NCBI RefSeq assembly: GCF_004345645.1
Contig: NZ_SLWS01000024.1
Coordinates: 1-60,232 of the forward strand
From: Actinocrispum wychmicini
Lineage (GTDB): Bacteria > Actinomycetota > Actinomycetes > Mycobacteriales > Pseudonocardiaceae
Direction of reading: 5' to 3'
Length of the DNA stretch: 60,232 nucleotides
Under the pieces are notes generated by a model, which had not been told where the DNA came from, made no database searches, and saw only the letters and a program-made list of their open reading frames with translations. Of this stretch, positions 33,478-41,485 are shown piece after piece (the stretch's first letter is position 1; each line of letters opens with the position of its first letter). The position numbers and the translations under genes are program-made.

Positions 33478-34305
33478 ATGGGCGATCAGCGCAACACCGA
33501 ACTCGGTGACTTCCTCCGCTCCCGGCGGGCGGCCCTCTCCCCGGCCGAGAGCGGCGTGCCCACCGGCGGGTCGGCGCGCCGGGTGCCGGGACTGCGCCGG
33601 GAGGAGGTCGCGCAGCTCGCGGGTGTGAGCGTGAACTACTACACCCGGATCGAGCAGGGCGAGAGCCACCAGATGTCCGACTCGGTGATGGAGGCGATCG
33701 CCAATGCGCTGCGGCTCGACGAGGGCGAACGGCTGCACCTGTTCCGGCTCGCGTGGCCGGCCCAGGTGACCCGGCGGGAGACCGGGCCGGAACGGATTCG
33801 GGCCACCGTCGTCGCGCTGGCCGAGAGCAACACCGAGCAGGCCGTGATGATCGTGGGCCGCCGGACCGACCTGCTCGGCGGCAACCGGCTCGGGTTCGCG
33901 CTCTACGGGCTGAGTCCCGACCAGCGGCCGAACATAGCCCGGATGATGTTCCTTGAACCGGCCATGCGCGACCTGGTCGTCGACTGGCCCGACCAGGCCC
34001 GCAACATCGCGGCCTACCTGCGGATGGCGTCCAGCGACCAGCCGGACGACCGGCTGCTGGCCGAGCTGATCGGCGAGCTGTCCATCAAGAGCGAGGACTT
34101 CGCCCGGATCTGGGCCGCCCACCCGGTCGGCGAATGCCTCCACGGTGTCCGCGAGTACCAGCACCCCCTGGTCGGGCACCTGGTCCTCAACGAGGAAAGC
34201 CTGCGCCTGCCGGACGACCCCGGCCAACGGATCCTGTTCTTCGGGGCGGACGCGGGCTCCGACTCGGCCGAGCGGCTGCGTCTGCTCGATTCCCTTGTGT
34301 CATAA
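33478..34305 (+). CDS. Helix-turn-helix regulator, MmyB-like
   Basis: The 275-residue protein has an N-terminal XRE-type helix-turn-helix (LRREEVAQLAGVSVNYYTRI, about residues 40-59) preceded by the typical LGDFLRSRRAALSP. A MmyB-like ligand-binding domain (about 105-270) follows. These regulators often control a neighbouring oxidoreductase. The luciferase-like gene starts 21 bp downstream and is the likely target or partner. No ribosome binding site is visible before ATG 33478, so translation may be leaderless. Confidence 0.88.
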   Translation: MGDQRNTELGDFLRSRRAALSPAESGVPTGGSARRVPGLRREEVAQLAGVSVNYYTRIEQGESHQMSDSVMEAIANALRLDEGERLHLFRLAWPAQVTRRETGPERIRATVVALAESNTEQAVMIVGRRTDLLGGNRLGFALYGLSPDQRPNIARMMFLEPAMRDLVVDWPDQARNIAAYLRMASSDQPDDRLLAELIGELSIKSEDFARIWAAHPVGECLHGVREYQHPLVGHLVLNEESLRLPDDPGQRILFFGADAGSDSAERLRLLDSLVS

Positions 34306-34326
34306 CCATTGTTGAAAAGGAGCACT

Positions 34327-35181
34327 ATGAAGATCGGCATCGGGCTGCCCAACCAGGTGCGCGACGTCCGCGCGGACGTCATCCCGGCGTGGGCGAAGAA
34401 GGCCGAGGAAGCCGGCTTCGCCTCGCTCGGCACCATCGGCCGGATCGCGTACCCGGGTGTCATGGACACCGTCGCGCTGGCCGCGGCCGCCGGTGCGACC
34501 AGCACGATCGGCCTGGTCAGCACGGTCATGCTGACGCCGGTGTGGCCGTCGACCCTGATCGGCAAGGAGCTCGCCGGCATCCAGGGCGTGTCCGGCGGAC
34601 GGCTGACGGTCGGCATCGGCGTGGGTGGCCGGCCGGACGACTTCGTCGTCGACGGCCTCGGTGAAAAGGGCACGGGCAAGCGGCTGAACAGCGCGGTGGA
34701 GGAGTGGCGCGGCCTGTGGTCGGGCGAGAAGGTGCACGGCGGTGACAACGTCGGCGTGCCCGGCGGGTCCATCGACGTGCCACTGCTGTTCGGCGGGTTC
34801 GTCCCCGCGGCGATGGACCGAATCGCCAAGTACGGGCAGGGACACGTCAGCCCGGCCATGCCGCCGGAGCAGCTCAGCCAGATCTTCGGCGGGGTCCGTG
34901 CCGCGTGGCAGGAGCACGGCCGCGAGGGGTCGCCCCGGTTCGTCGTGATCAGCTACTTCGGGCTGACCGACCTCGAAAAGGGCCAGGACAACGAGCGCCA
35001 CTACTACGCGTTCGGCGGGCCCGAATACGCCGAGCAGGTCGCGGGCGGCATCCTCGGCAGCGCCGACGCGCTCAAGGCCACGCTGAAGGCGTACGAGGGC
35101 ATCGGCACGGACGAGCTGATCCTGCACCCGAGCACCGACAACCTCGACGAGATCGCCCGCCTGGCTGACATCGTCCTTTAG
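34327..35181 (+). CDS. LLM-class (F420 or flavin) oxidoreductase
   Basis: The 284-residue TIM-barrel protein begins MKIGIGLPNQVRDV and has the family's TVGIGVGGRPDDF and GGFVPAAMDRIAKYGQG segments. It belongs to luciferase-like oxidoreductases, differing clearly from the one at 1401. AAAAGGAGC precedes ATG. It follows the MmyB-like regulator by 21 bp and is probably co-transcribed. Its stop overlaps that of the convergent MFS gene (TTAG). Confidence 0.86.
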   Translation: MKIGIGLPNQVRDVRADVIPAWAKKAEEAGFASLGTIGRIAYPGVMDTVALAAAAGATSTIGLVSTVMLTPVWPSTLIGKELAGIQGVSGGRLTVGIGVGGRPDDFVVDGLGEKGTGKRLNSAVEEWRGLWSGEKVHGGDNVGVPGGSIDVPLLFGGFVPAAMDRIAKYGQGHVSPAMPPEQLSQIFGGVRAAWQEHGREGSPRFVVISYFGLTDLEKGQDNERHYYAFGGPEYAEQVAGGILGSADALKATLKAYEGIGTDELILHPSTDNLDEIARLADIVL

Positions 35182-36362
35182 TCAGCCGCTCGGCTGGCGA
35201 AGAACACCGCGACGACGACGAGCACCGCTCCGCTGAGCCACAGCGGGGCGGTCAGCCCGAACCCCGCGCCGATCCCGCCGCCGGCCAAGGCGCCCAACGG
35301 GCCCGCGGTCATCGACAGGGTGCGGCTCGCCGCGTTGACCCGCCCCAGCACCGCGGTTGGGACCACGCGTTGCCGCATCGACGTCGACAGCACGTTCCAC
35401 ACCGCGAACCCGAAGCTGACCACGCTCAACGTCACCGCCGCCAGCACCGGCGTCGGCCACATGGCCAACACCAGGTTGGACACCGCGACCACACCGAGCG
35501 CCATGATCTGCGCCGAACGCTGACCCCAGCGACGGGTCAGCCTCGGTGTGACGACCGCGCCCACGATGCCACCGATCGCGCCGACCGCCAGGATCGCCCC
35601 GAACCCGGCCGCGGACGTGCCCACCAGAAGCACCAGCAACGGTTCCCACATCTGGGTGACGAACGTGAGACAGGCGCCGGTCACGATGACCAGCCGTACC
35701 TGCCGTGACCGCCACAGCCAGCGCGTGCCCGCGACCGCCTCCTTCAGTACAACGCCTGGTGTCGCGGGCTTTTCGGCGACCTGTGCCGGGGTTCGTAGGC
35801 GTAGCACCAGAATCAGCCCGGCGAACATGGCGAACGCGGTGAGCGAGAACGGGAGTGGCGCGGCCACCGCGAAGATGACACCGCCCACGGCCGGGCCGAT
35901 CAGGTCCTGGCCGAGCCGCTCCACGCTGACCAGGGCGCCGTTCGCGCGCTCCAGGCTCTCCACCGGGACGACCCGCGGGATCATCGACTGGCTGGCGTTG
36001 TCGTACGCGGCCTCGCCGATGCCGAGCAGGAACGTCACCACGTACAGCAGCAGGAGTTCCCGGACGCCAAGCACCAACGACACCGCAAGGACCGCGAACA
36101 GCACGGTCCGGGCGATGGCCGCGCCGAACAGGTACAGCTCCGGTCGACCTCGGTCCACAAGGGCGCCGATGGGCAGACCGAACAGCATCCACGGCACGTA
36201 CGCGCACGCGGTCAACCCTCCGACGAGTACCGCGTCGTGCGTGATTCCGGCTGCCAGCAGGGGCAACGCGACCTGGCGGATCCCGTCGCCCAGGTTCGCC
36301 AGGCCGGACGCGGCCACCACTCGCCGGTAGCCGCGGGTCGTCACCGACTGGGTGGCCGTCAT
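35178..36362 (-). CDS. MFS transporter, MFS_3/enterobactin-exporter-like
   Basis: The 394-residue protein has about 12 membrane helices. Features are SGLANLGDGIRQVALPLLA in helix 1, the motif ALVDRGRPE between helices 2 and 3 and the SQSMIPRVVPVESLERANG loop typical of the MFS_3 group, which holds siderophore and macrolide exporters. The cargo is unknown. GGGAGG directly touches the ATG at 36362, too near for normal initiation, so a GTG six codons further in (36344) is a possible start. Confidence 0.85.
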   Translation of the reverse strand: MTATQSVTTRGYRRVVAASGLANLGDGIRQVALPLLAAGITHDAVLVGGLTACAYVPWMLFGLPIGALVDRGRPELYLFGAAIARTVLFAVLAVSLVLGVRELLLLYVVTFLLGIGEAAYDNASQSMIPRVVPVESLERANGALVSVERLGQDLIGPAVGGVIFAVAAPLPFSLTAFAMFAGLILVLRLRTPAQVAEKPATPGVVLKEAVAGTRWLWRSRQVRLVIVTGACLTFVTQMWEPLLVLLVGTSAAGFGAILAVGAIGGIVGAVVTPRLTRRWGQRSAQIMALGVVAVSNLVLAMWPTPVLAAVTLSVVSFGFAVWNVLSTSMRQRVVPTAVLGRVNAASRTLSMTAGPLGALAGGGIGAGFGLTAPLWLSGAVLVVVAVFFASRAAD

Positions 36363-36577
36363 CCTCCCGAGTCCACTGTGGAGGGCAGGTTCGGCCGTCC
36401 GGTCCTGGTGTGTGTTCGGGCCGTCCGGTTATCGTCCGATGGCGGGGTGATCAGCGGGTGCAAGGTCATGGTGGGTGGTCAGCCGGTCGCAGGGTCGGGA
36501 CAATGGGTGAGCGTACCCGGACTCGGAGTCACCGGGCTTTCATCGGACTTTCACCGCCCGGATGGACCACTGGCAAG

Positions 36578-36601
36578 AATCTCTACCACGTGGTAGAGAT
36601 T
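36578..36601. promoter_or_regulatory. Perfect 24-bp palindromic operator
   Basis: The half-site AATCTCTACCAC is followed at once by its exact reverse complement. It lies 39 bp before the sugar isomerase start, next to a second palindrome. A perfect 24-bp match is very unlikely by chance, so it is almost certainly a binding site for a dimeric repressor. The regulator is not identified; none is encoded directly beside it. Confidence 0.8.
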
Positions 36602-36602
36602 T

Positions 36603-36618
36603 GTGAGAGCGCTTCCAC
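36603..36618. promoter_or_regulatory. LacI-family operator-like palindrome
   Basis: GTGAGAGCGCTTCCAC is palindromic except for one base pair and has the GAGCGCTT-type centre common to LacI-family operators. It starts 2 bp after the 24-bp palindrome and ends 21 bp before the sugar isomerase ATG. A LacI-family protein, perhaps encoded elsewhere, probably controls the two sugar genes. Confidence 0.65.
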
Positions 36619-36639
36619 AGGGTCGATGGGAGTAGTGAG

Positions 36640-37368
36640 ATGACGTCCGTTCAGCTGTATTCGGTTCGTACGAGGTTCGCGGAGGACCCCGAAGACACCC
36701 TGCGGCGCCTGGCCGGGATCGGGTTCACCCAGGTCGAGCCGTACAGCCTGGTGGAGAATCTGGCGGCGCTGCGCGTCGGCCTGCCCGCCGCCGGATTGAC
36801 CGCGCCGACCGCGCACGCCCGGCTCCTGGACGTTGACCAGGCCGAGGTGTTCGCCGCGGCCGTCGAATGCGGTGTCGGCGTGGTCATCGATCCCCTTGTC
36901 CGGCCCGAGAAATGGCAGGACCCGGCGGATGTCGCGGCCACCGCCGCCGCGCTCAACGAAGCCGCCAAAGCCGGCGCCGAGCACGGCATTCAGGTCGGCT
37001 ACCACAACCACTGGTGGGAACTGGAAAGTCGGATCGACGGCCGCCACGCTCTTGAGGTGTTCGCGGACCAGTTGGATCCCTCGGTGCGCCTTGAGGTGGA
37101 CACGTACTGGGCGACCGCGGGCGGGGCGGACGTACCGGAGTTGCTGCGCCGGCTCGGCGACCGGGTGCACGCGATCCACGTCAAGGACGGGAACCTCGCC
37201 ACCGACGCGACCGGCCAGGTCCCCGCCGGCCAGGGCAGCGTGCCCGTGGCCGACGTGCTCGCGGCGGCGCCGAACGCGTTGCGGGTGGTCGAGTTCGACC
37301 AGTTCGACGGCGACATCTTCGAGGCCGTCGCGGCCAGTTACGGCTACCTTGCCGGGGTCGGGCGATGA
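36640..37368 (+). CDS. Sugar phosphate isomerase/epimerase-like TIM-barrel protein
   Basis: The 242-residue protein matches the AP-endonuclease-2-like xylose-isomerase TIM-barrel family (MTSVQLYSVR start, IQVGYHNHWWE, LEVDTYWA, IHVKDGN with metal-binding His, Glu and Asp). Such proteins isomerise or epimerise sugars or inositol-like compounds. ATG 36640 has GGGAG upstream. Its end overlaps the oxidoreductase gene by 4 bp (ATGA), making a coupled pair under the two palindromic operators. Confidence 0.88.
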   Translation: MTSVQLYSVRTRFAEDPEDTLRRLAGIGFTQVEPYSLVENLAALRVGLPAAGLTAPTAHARLLDVDQAEVFAAAVECGVGVVIDPLVRPEKWQDPADVAATAAALNEAAKAGAEHGIQVGYHNHWWELESRIDGRHALEVFADQLDPSVRLEVDTYWATAGGADVPELLRRLGDRVHAIHVKDGNLATDATGQVPAGQGSVPVADVLAAAPNALRVVEFDQFDGDIFEAVAASYGYLAGVGR

Positions 37369-38459
37369 CCGGCGTCGGGGTGATCGGCGCGGGCACGATC
37401 AGCGACACGTACCTGCAGAACCTGACCAGCTTCCCGGATCTTCGCGTACTCGCCGTGGCCGACCTGGACACCGAGCGGGCCGCCGCCCAGGCGGCGAAGC
37501 ACGGCATCGAGCGGTCCGGTTCGGTGGCCTCGCTGCTCGACGACCCGGCGATCGAGATCGTGGTCAACCTGACCGTTCCGGCCGCGCACGTGGAGGTCGG
37601 CCTGGCCGCGATCGAGGCGGGCAAACACGTGTGGTCGGAAAAACCGCTGGCGCTGGACCGGCCGAGCGCCCGCAAGCTGCTCGACCAGGCCAGGGAACGG
37701 GACCTGCGGGTGGCGTGCGCGCCGGACACCGTGCTCGGCGCCGGATTGCAGACCGCGCGCCGGGCGGTGGCCGCCGGCCGGATCGGCGAACCGCTGACCG
37801 CGTTGGCGTTGTTCCAGGGGCCCGGCCCGGAGAGCTGGCATCCGGCGCCGGAGTTCCTGTTCCAGGCCGGCGGCGGGCCGCTGCTGGACATGGGGCCGTA
37901 CTACCTGACCACTCTGGTCCACCTGTTCGGCCCGGTCCGGCAGGTCACCGGCGCCGGCGGCCGGGCCCGCGACACCCGGGTGATCGGCTCGGGACCGCGG
38001 GCCGGCACAGAGTTCCCGGTGACTGTGCCGACAACCGTCACCGCGCTCGTCGAGTTCACTCAGGGCGGGTCGGCACAGCTGGTCCTGAGCTTCGACTCGG
38101 CGCTGCGGCGGTCGGGTTTCGTGGAGATCACCGGAACGTCGGGTACGGCCGTGCTGCCTGATCCGAACCGGTTCGACGGCCCGACCACACTGTATACCCT
38201 CGGCCGTGAGGAGCCGGAAGAGCTTGTGGCGCAAGGACATCCGGCCTCGCGCGGCACGGGCGCGCTGGAACTGGCGCGGGCCGTGCGGGCGGGGGAGCCG
38301 GAGCGGGCGTCGGGCGAGGTGGCGTACCACGTTCTCGACGTGATGCTGTCCATTGAGGAGTCGATCTCAAGTGGACGGTCCGTCGCCGTGGAGAGCGCCG
38401 CGGCCATCCCGCCGCCGTTGCCGGCGGACTGGGACCCGTTCAGTCCAATGGGGACGTGA
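37365..38459 (+). CDS. Gfo/Idh/MocA-family NAD(P)-dependent sugar oxidoreductase
   Basis: The 364-residue protein has an N-terminal Rossmann fold (GVIGAGTISDTYLQ), the family motif EKPLAL (about residues 90-95) and a C-terminal substrate domain with DMGPYYLTTLVHLFG. Members oxidise sugars or inositols. With the upstream isomerase it probably forms a short pathway for an uncommon sugar. The 3' end overlaps the convergent TetR gene by 20 bp. Confidence 0.9.
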   Translation: MTGVGVIGAGTISDTYLQNLTSFPDLRVLAVADLDTERAAAQAAKHGIERSGSVASLLDDPAIEIVVNLTVPAAHVEVGLAAIEAGKHVWSEKPLALDRPSARKLLDQARERDLRVACAPDTVLGAGLQTARRAVAAGRIGEPLTALALFQGPGPESWHPAPEFLFQAGGGPLLDMGPYYLTTLVHLFGPVRQVTGAGGRARDTRVIGSGPRAGTEFPVTVPTTVTALVEFTQGGSAQLVLSFDSALRRSGFVEITGTSGTAVLPDPNRFDGPTTLYTLGREEPEELVAQGHPASRGTGALELARAVRAGEPERASGEVAYHVLDVMLSIEESISSGRSVAVESAAAIPPPLPADWDPFSPMGT

Positions 38460-39051
38460 GCACATTGTCCACAAAGGACTTCAGGATGCCGACGAGATCG
38501 ACGTCCTCGGCCGCGGTCAGCCACTGCACCTGAAGGCCGTCCATGAGCGCGATGAACGCGACCGCCGTGGCGTTCGGATCCACGCCGTCGCGCAGTTCGC
38601 CGCGGTCAGCCAGTGCCTGGAACGACTTCAGGGCGATGTCGCGGGCCGTCCGGTAGTGCCGCTGGAAGTACTCGTGCGCCGGATGGTCCGCGGCCACTGC
38701 CTCGGCCGCCAGGCGCGCGTACAGGTCGACCACCCCGGGGTTGCGCACGTTGTGCTCGGCCAGCGTGATGAACCGGCGGAGCACCTCGCGGCCCGGCGGG
38801 GTGGTCGCGAACCGCTCACGGTCGGCGTCCTGGGTGTCGCGGTGTTCGAGGACGGCCGCGAGCAGGGCCTCTTTCGTGGGGAAGTAGTAGATCAGGCCGG
38901 CATGGGTGATGCCGGCCCGTTTGGCGATCTCCCGCAGTGACGACCCGTGGTAGCCGGCCTCGGCGTACACCTCGATCGCGGCCCCGAGGATGTCCTGCCG
39001 GCGAAGCCGGCCTTTGAGGTAGCCACCCGTCGCGGACACGGCACCCATCAT
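38440..39051 (-). CDS. TetR-family transcriptional regulator
   Basis: The 203-residue protein has a TetR helix-turn-helix (SSLREIAKRAGITHAGLIYY, about residues 37-56) within LRRQDILGAAIEVYAEAGYHG and a helical ligand domain with a BetI-like C-terminal pattern. Its targets are unknown. Two ATG codons in tandem open the gene. It converges on the sugar oxidoreductase gene and overlaps it by 20 bp; the msrA gene lies 21 bp upstream on the same strand. Confidence 0.9.
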   Translation of the reverse strand: MMGAVSATGGYLKGRLRRQDILGAAIEVYAEAGYHGSSLREIAKRAGITHAGLIYYFPTKEALLAAVLEHRDTQDADRERFATTPPGREVLRRFITLAEHNVRNPGVVDLYARLAAEAVAADHPAHEYFQRHYRTARDIALKSFQALADRGELRDGVDPNATAVAFIALMDGLQVQWLTAAEDVDLVGILKSFVDNVLTSPLD

Positions 39052-39072
39052 GCCGCAGCGGGTGGCCGATAG

Positions 39073-39588
39073 TCAGACGGTCTTGCGGCTGGGGAGTTTC
39101 CAGTCCGGGCGGATGTAGTGGCAGGTGTAGCCGTTCGGGATGCGCTCCAGGTAGTCCTGGTGCTCCGGTTCGGCCTCCCAGAAGTCGCTTGCCGGGGTGA
39201 CCTCGGTGACCACCTTGCCCGGCCACAGGCCGGCGGCGTCCACCTCCATGATGGTCTCCTCGGCCGTCTCCTTCTGCGTCTCGCTGGTGTAGAAGATGGC
39301 CGACCGGTAGCTGGTGCCGATGTCGTTGCCCTGCCGGTTGCGGGTGGTCGGGTCGTGGATCTGGAAGAAGAACTCCAGGATGTCCCGGTAGCTGGTGCGC
39401 GCCGGGTCGAAGACGATCTCGATCGCCTCGGCGTGCCCGCCGTGGTTGTAGTAGGTCGCGTTCGGAACGTTCCCGCCGGTGTACCCGACCCGGGTGGAGA
39501 GCACGCCCGGCTGACGCCTGATCAGGTCCTGCATTCCCCAGAAGCAGCCACCGGCGAGGACGGCCCGCTCGGTCGACGTGGTGGTCAT
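39073..39588 (-). CDS. msrA: Peptide methionine sulfoxide reductase A
   Basis: The 171-residue protein has the MsrA active site GGCFWGM with catalytic Cys15, and the conserved GYTGG, YYNHGGHAEAI and DPTT segments. It repairs the S-epimer of methionine sulfoxide in proteins. The usual second cysteines at the C-terminus are absent; one Cys remains in YTCHY, so recycling may differ. ATG 39588 has GAGAGGAGCGAG just upstream. Confidence 0.95.
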   Translation of the reverse strand: MTTTSTERAVLAGGCFWGMQDLIRRQPGVLSTRVGYTGGNVPNATYYNHGGHAEAIEIVFDPARTSYRDILEFFFQIHDPTTRNRQGNDIGTSYRSAIFYTSETQKETAEETIMEVDAAGLWPGKVVTEVTPASDFWEAEPEHQDYLERIPNGYTCHYIRPDWKLPSRKTV

Positions 39589-39645
39589 CTCGCTCCTCTC
39601 GCATGGTCTCCGCCGTGTGCAGCGAATCCGAGGTGGATTGTATTC

Positions 39646-39688
39646 CATGTCAAGAAAGTTTGACATGATGTCTGTTCTTCTTTACATT
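39646..39688 (+). promoter_or_regulatory. Sigma-70-type promoter with an inverted-repeat operator over the -35 box
   Basis: TTGACA (39660-39665), a 17-bp spacer and TACATT (39683-39688) form a near-ideal housekeeping promoter for the gene at 39696, whose start lies only 7 nt further on (leaderless). CATGTCAA (39646-39653) and TTGACATG (39660-39667) form an 8-bp inverted repeat with a 6-bp gap that covers the -35 box. The XRE regulator of the same operon is the obvious candidate to bind it. Confidence 0.72.
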
Positions 39689-39695
39689 GGCTGGT

Positions 39696-40124
39696 GTGAC
39701 GCTCGAAGAGAAGCGGGCCTGGATCATGATCGTGGTCTCGGCCGGCGCGTACGCGACGTACCTGGTGGTGGTGCTCGGCCGGGTCGGCGGCGGTCGGCTG
39801 GCCGACGTGTCCTATGTGAGCACGTTGCTGTGGACGGTCGGGATCTCGATCGTGGCGTCGATCGTGCTCAGCATCGCGGCCTCGGCCACCACACCCAGGG
39901 ACGACGCGATCAAGGACCAGCGGGACCGGGAGATCGGGCGGTTCGGCGAGTACGTCGGCCAGTCGTTCGTGGTGATCGGCGCGGTGGCGGCGCTGGCGCT
40001 GTCGATGGCCATGGCCGACTACTTCTGGATCGCCAACGCTGTGTACCTGGCGTTCACGCTGTCGGCCGTGGTCGGGTCGGTGGCGCGGATCTTCGCCTAC
40101 CGCACCGGGTTGCCGACGACGTGA
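39696..40124 (+). CDS. Small four-helix membrane protein, partner of an XRE regulator
   Basis: The 142-residue protein has four predicted membrane helices (about 8-28, 40-62, 84-104 and 108-130) with a charged loop DDAIKDQRDREIGRFG between helices 2 and 3. It resembles small membrane proteins often encoded just before a short XRE regulator (DUF2178-like). The role is unknown, perhaps anchoring or sensing for that regulator. GTG 39696 is set by the promoter spacing. The stop overlaps the next start (GTGA). Confidence 0.75.
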   Translation: MTLEEKRAWIMIVVSAGAYATYLVVVLGRVGGGRLADVSYVSTLLWTVGISIVASIVLSIAASATTPRDDAIKDQRDREIGRFGEYVGQSFVVIGAVAALALSMAMADYFWIANAVYLAFTLSAVVGSVARIFAYRTGLPTT

Positions 40125-40342
40125 AGCCCACCAAGGTCACCAACAGCATCCGGGCGCTGCGCTTCACCCACGGCGAGATGACCCAGGCCGACCTCGCGGC
40201 CCGGCTCGGCGTGACCCGACAGACCGTGATCGCCATCGAACAGAGCCGGTACTCGCCGTCGTTGGAGGTCGCGTTCCAGATCGCCCGCGTGTTCGGCGTT
40301 CGGCTCGAAGACGTTTTCCAGTATCCAGAGGAGTCAGCGTGA
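40121..40342 (+). CDS. Short XRE-family transcriptional regulator
   Basis: The 73-residue protein is almost only a helix-turn-helix (MTQADLAARLGVTRQTVIAI, about residues 20-39) followed by EQSRYSPSLEVAFQIARVFGVRLEDVFQY, the Cro/CI-like pattern of small bacterial regulators. It overlaps both neighbours by 4 bp, so three genes are translationally coupled. Autoregulation through the inverted repeat at 39646-39667 is likely. Confidence 0.92.
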   Translation: MKPTKVTNSIRALRFTHGEMTQADLAARLGVTRQTVIAIEQSRYSPSLEVAFQIARVFGVRLEDVFQYPEESA

Positions 40343-41295
40343 AAGCGATAGTGCAGGACAGATACGGTGCCGCGGACGTGCTGACGTTCGCCGACGTGGA
40401 CCGGCCCCCGATGACCGACGACGACGTGCTCGTCCGGGTGCACGCGGCCGGTGTGGATCCAGGGGTGTGGCATCTGATGGCCGGGCTGCCGTATCCGGTC
40501 CGGCTGGTCAGCGGCTTACGCCGGCCCAAGGTCCGGATCCGCGGCATGGATGTGGCGGGCACGGTCGAAGCCGTCGGGACGAACGTGACCGCGCTGAAGC
40601 CGGGCGACGAAGTGTTCGGCACCTGCGAAGGAGCGTTCGCCGAGTACGTCCGCGTCAGGGCGGAGAAGGTCGCGCCGAAGCCGGCGAACCTCACGTTCGA
40701 GGGGGCCGCCGTCGTGCCGATCTCGGGATCCACGGCACTGCAGGCACTTCAGCGCGGAAAGGTCCGATCCGGACAACGTGTGCTGGTCATCGGCGCGGCC
40801 GGCGGGGTCGGGACGTTCGCGGTGCAGCTGGCCAAGGCGTTCGGCGCGCACGTCACCGGCGTGTGCAGCACGGCGAAGATCGACCTGGTCACCAGGCTGG
40901 GCGCGGACGACGTCATCGACTACACCCGGGCCGAGATCACCGGAACGTACGACCTCATCCTGGACACCGCGGGCAACCGGCGGTTGTCTCGGCTGCGCGC
41001 GGCGCTCACACCCACGGGCACGGTCGTCCTCGTCGGCGGCGAGGGCGGCGGGAAGTGGTTCGGTGGCAACGGTCGGGCGTTGGGAGCGGTCATGCTGAAC
41101 CCGTTCGTCCGGCACAGCCTGCTCGGCCTGCTGGCTCTCGTCCGGCCGCATGACCTGCGGGCGCTGAGCGAGTTCATCGCGGCCGGCCGGGTCGTGCCGG
41201 TGATCGACCGGACGTTCCCCCTCGCCGACGTGCCCGAAGCCGTCCGTCACATCCACAATGGACGCGCCGCCGGCAAGGTCGTCGTCACGGTGTGA
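40339..41295 (+). CDS. Zinc-less MDR-family NAD(P)-dependent quinone-type oxidoreductase
   Basis: The 318-residue protein has the medium-chain dehydrogenase/reductase fold: GroES-like N-terminal domain, cofactor loop GAAGGVGTFAVQLAKAFGA (about residues 150-168) and no catalytic zinc cysteines. It resembles quinone oxidoreductases, reducing quinones or enones with NADPH. GTG 40339 overlaps the XRE gene stop (GTGA), so the regulator probably controls it. Confidence 0.9.
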   Translation: MKAIVQDRYGAADVLTFADVDRPPMTDDDVLVRVHAAGVDPGVWHLMAGLPYPVRLVSGLRRPKVRIRGMDVAGTVEAVGTNVTALKPGDEVFGTCEGAFAEYVRVRAEKVAPKPANLTFEGAAVVPISGSTALQALQRGKVRSGQRVLVIGAAGGVGTFAVQLAKAFGAHVTGVCSTAKIDLVTRLGADDVIDYTRAEITGTYDLILDTAGNRRLSRLRAALTPTGTVVLVGGEGGGKWFGGNGRALGAVMLNPFVRHSLLGLLALVRPHDLRALSEFIAAGRVVPVIDRTFPLADVPEAVRHIHNGRAAGKVVVTV

Positions 41296-41353
41296 ATCCC
41301 ACCAGATGGACGTGATGGCTCCGGCCGGCACCGGGACCTAGTGTCCTGGAGTC

Positions 41354-41485
41354 ATGAGTTCCCTGCCAGAACCCAAGCCACGTCCCAAGATCGGCGCTGA
41401 CTGGGCGGCTGTGCTGGTCGCCGCCGTCCTCGTGGTGTTGGCCGCGCTCGGCGCCTTGCCGGCCATCACCTTCCTGGTCAAATGA
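41354..41485 (+). CDS. 43-residue single-pass membrane protein coupled to the YeiH gene
   Basis: This short ORF encodes a Pro/Lys-rich start (MSSLPEPKPRPKIGADW) followed by one membrane helix (about residues 18-40). Its TGA overlaps the ATG of the exporter gene (ATGA), so it is translated ahead of it and coupled. It could be a small subunit or regulator of the transporter, or only a translational leader. I do not recognise a family. Confidence 0.65.
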   Translation: MSSLPEPKPRPKIGADWAAVLVAAVLVVLAALGALPAITFLVK

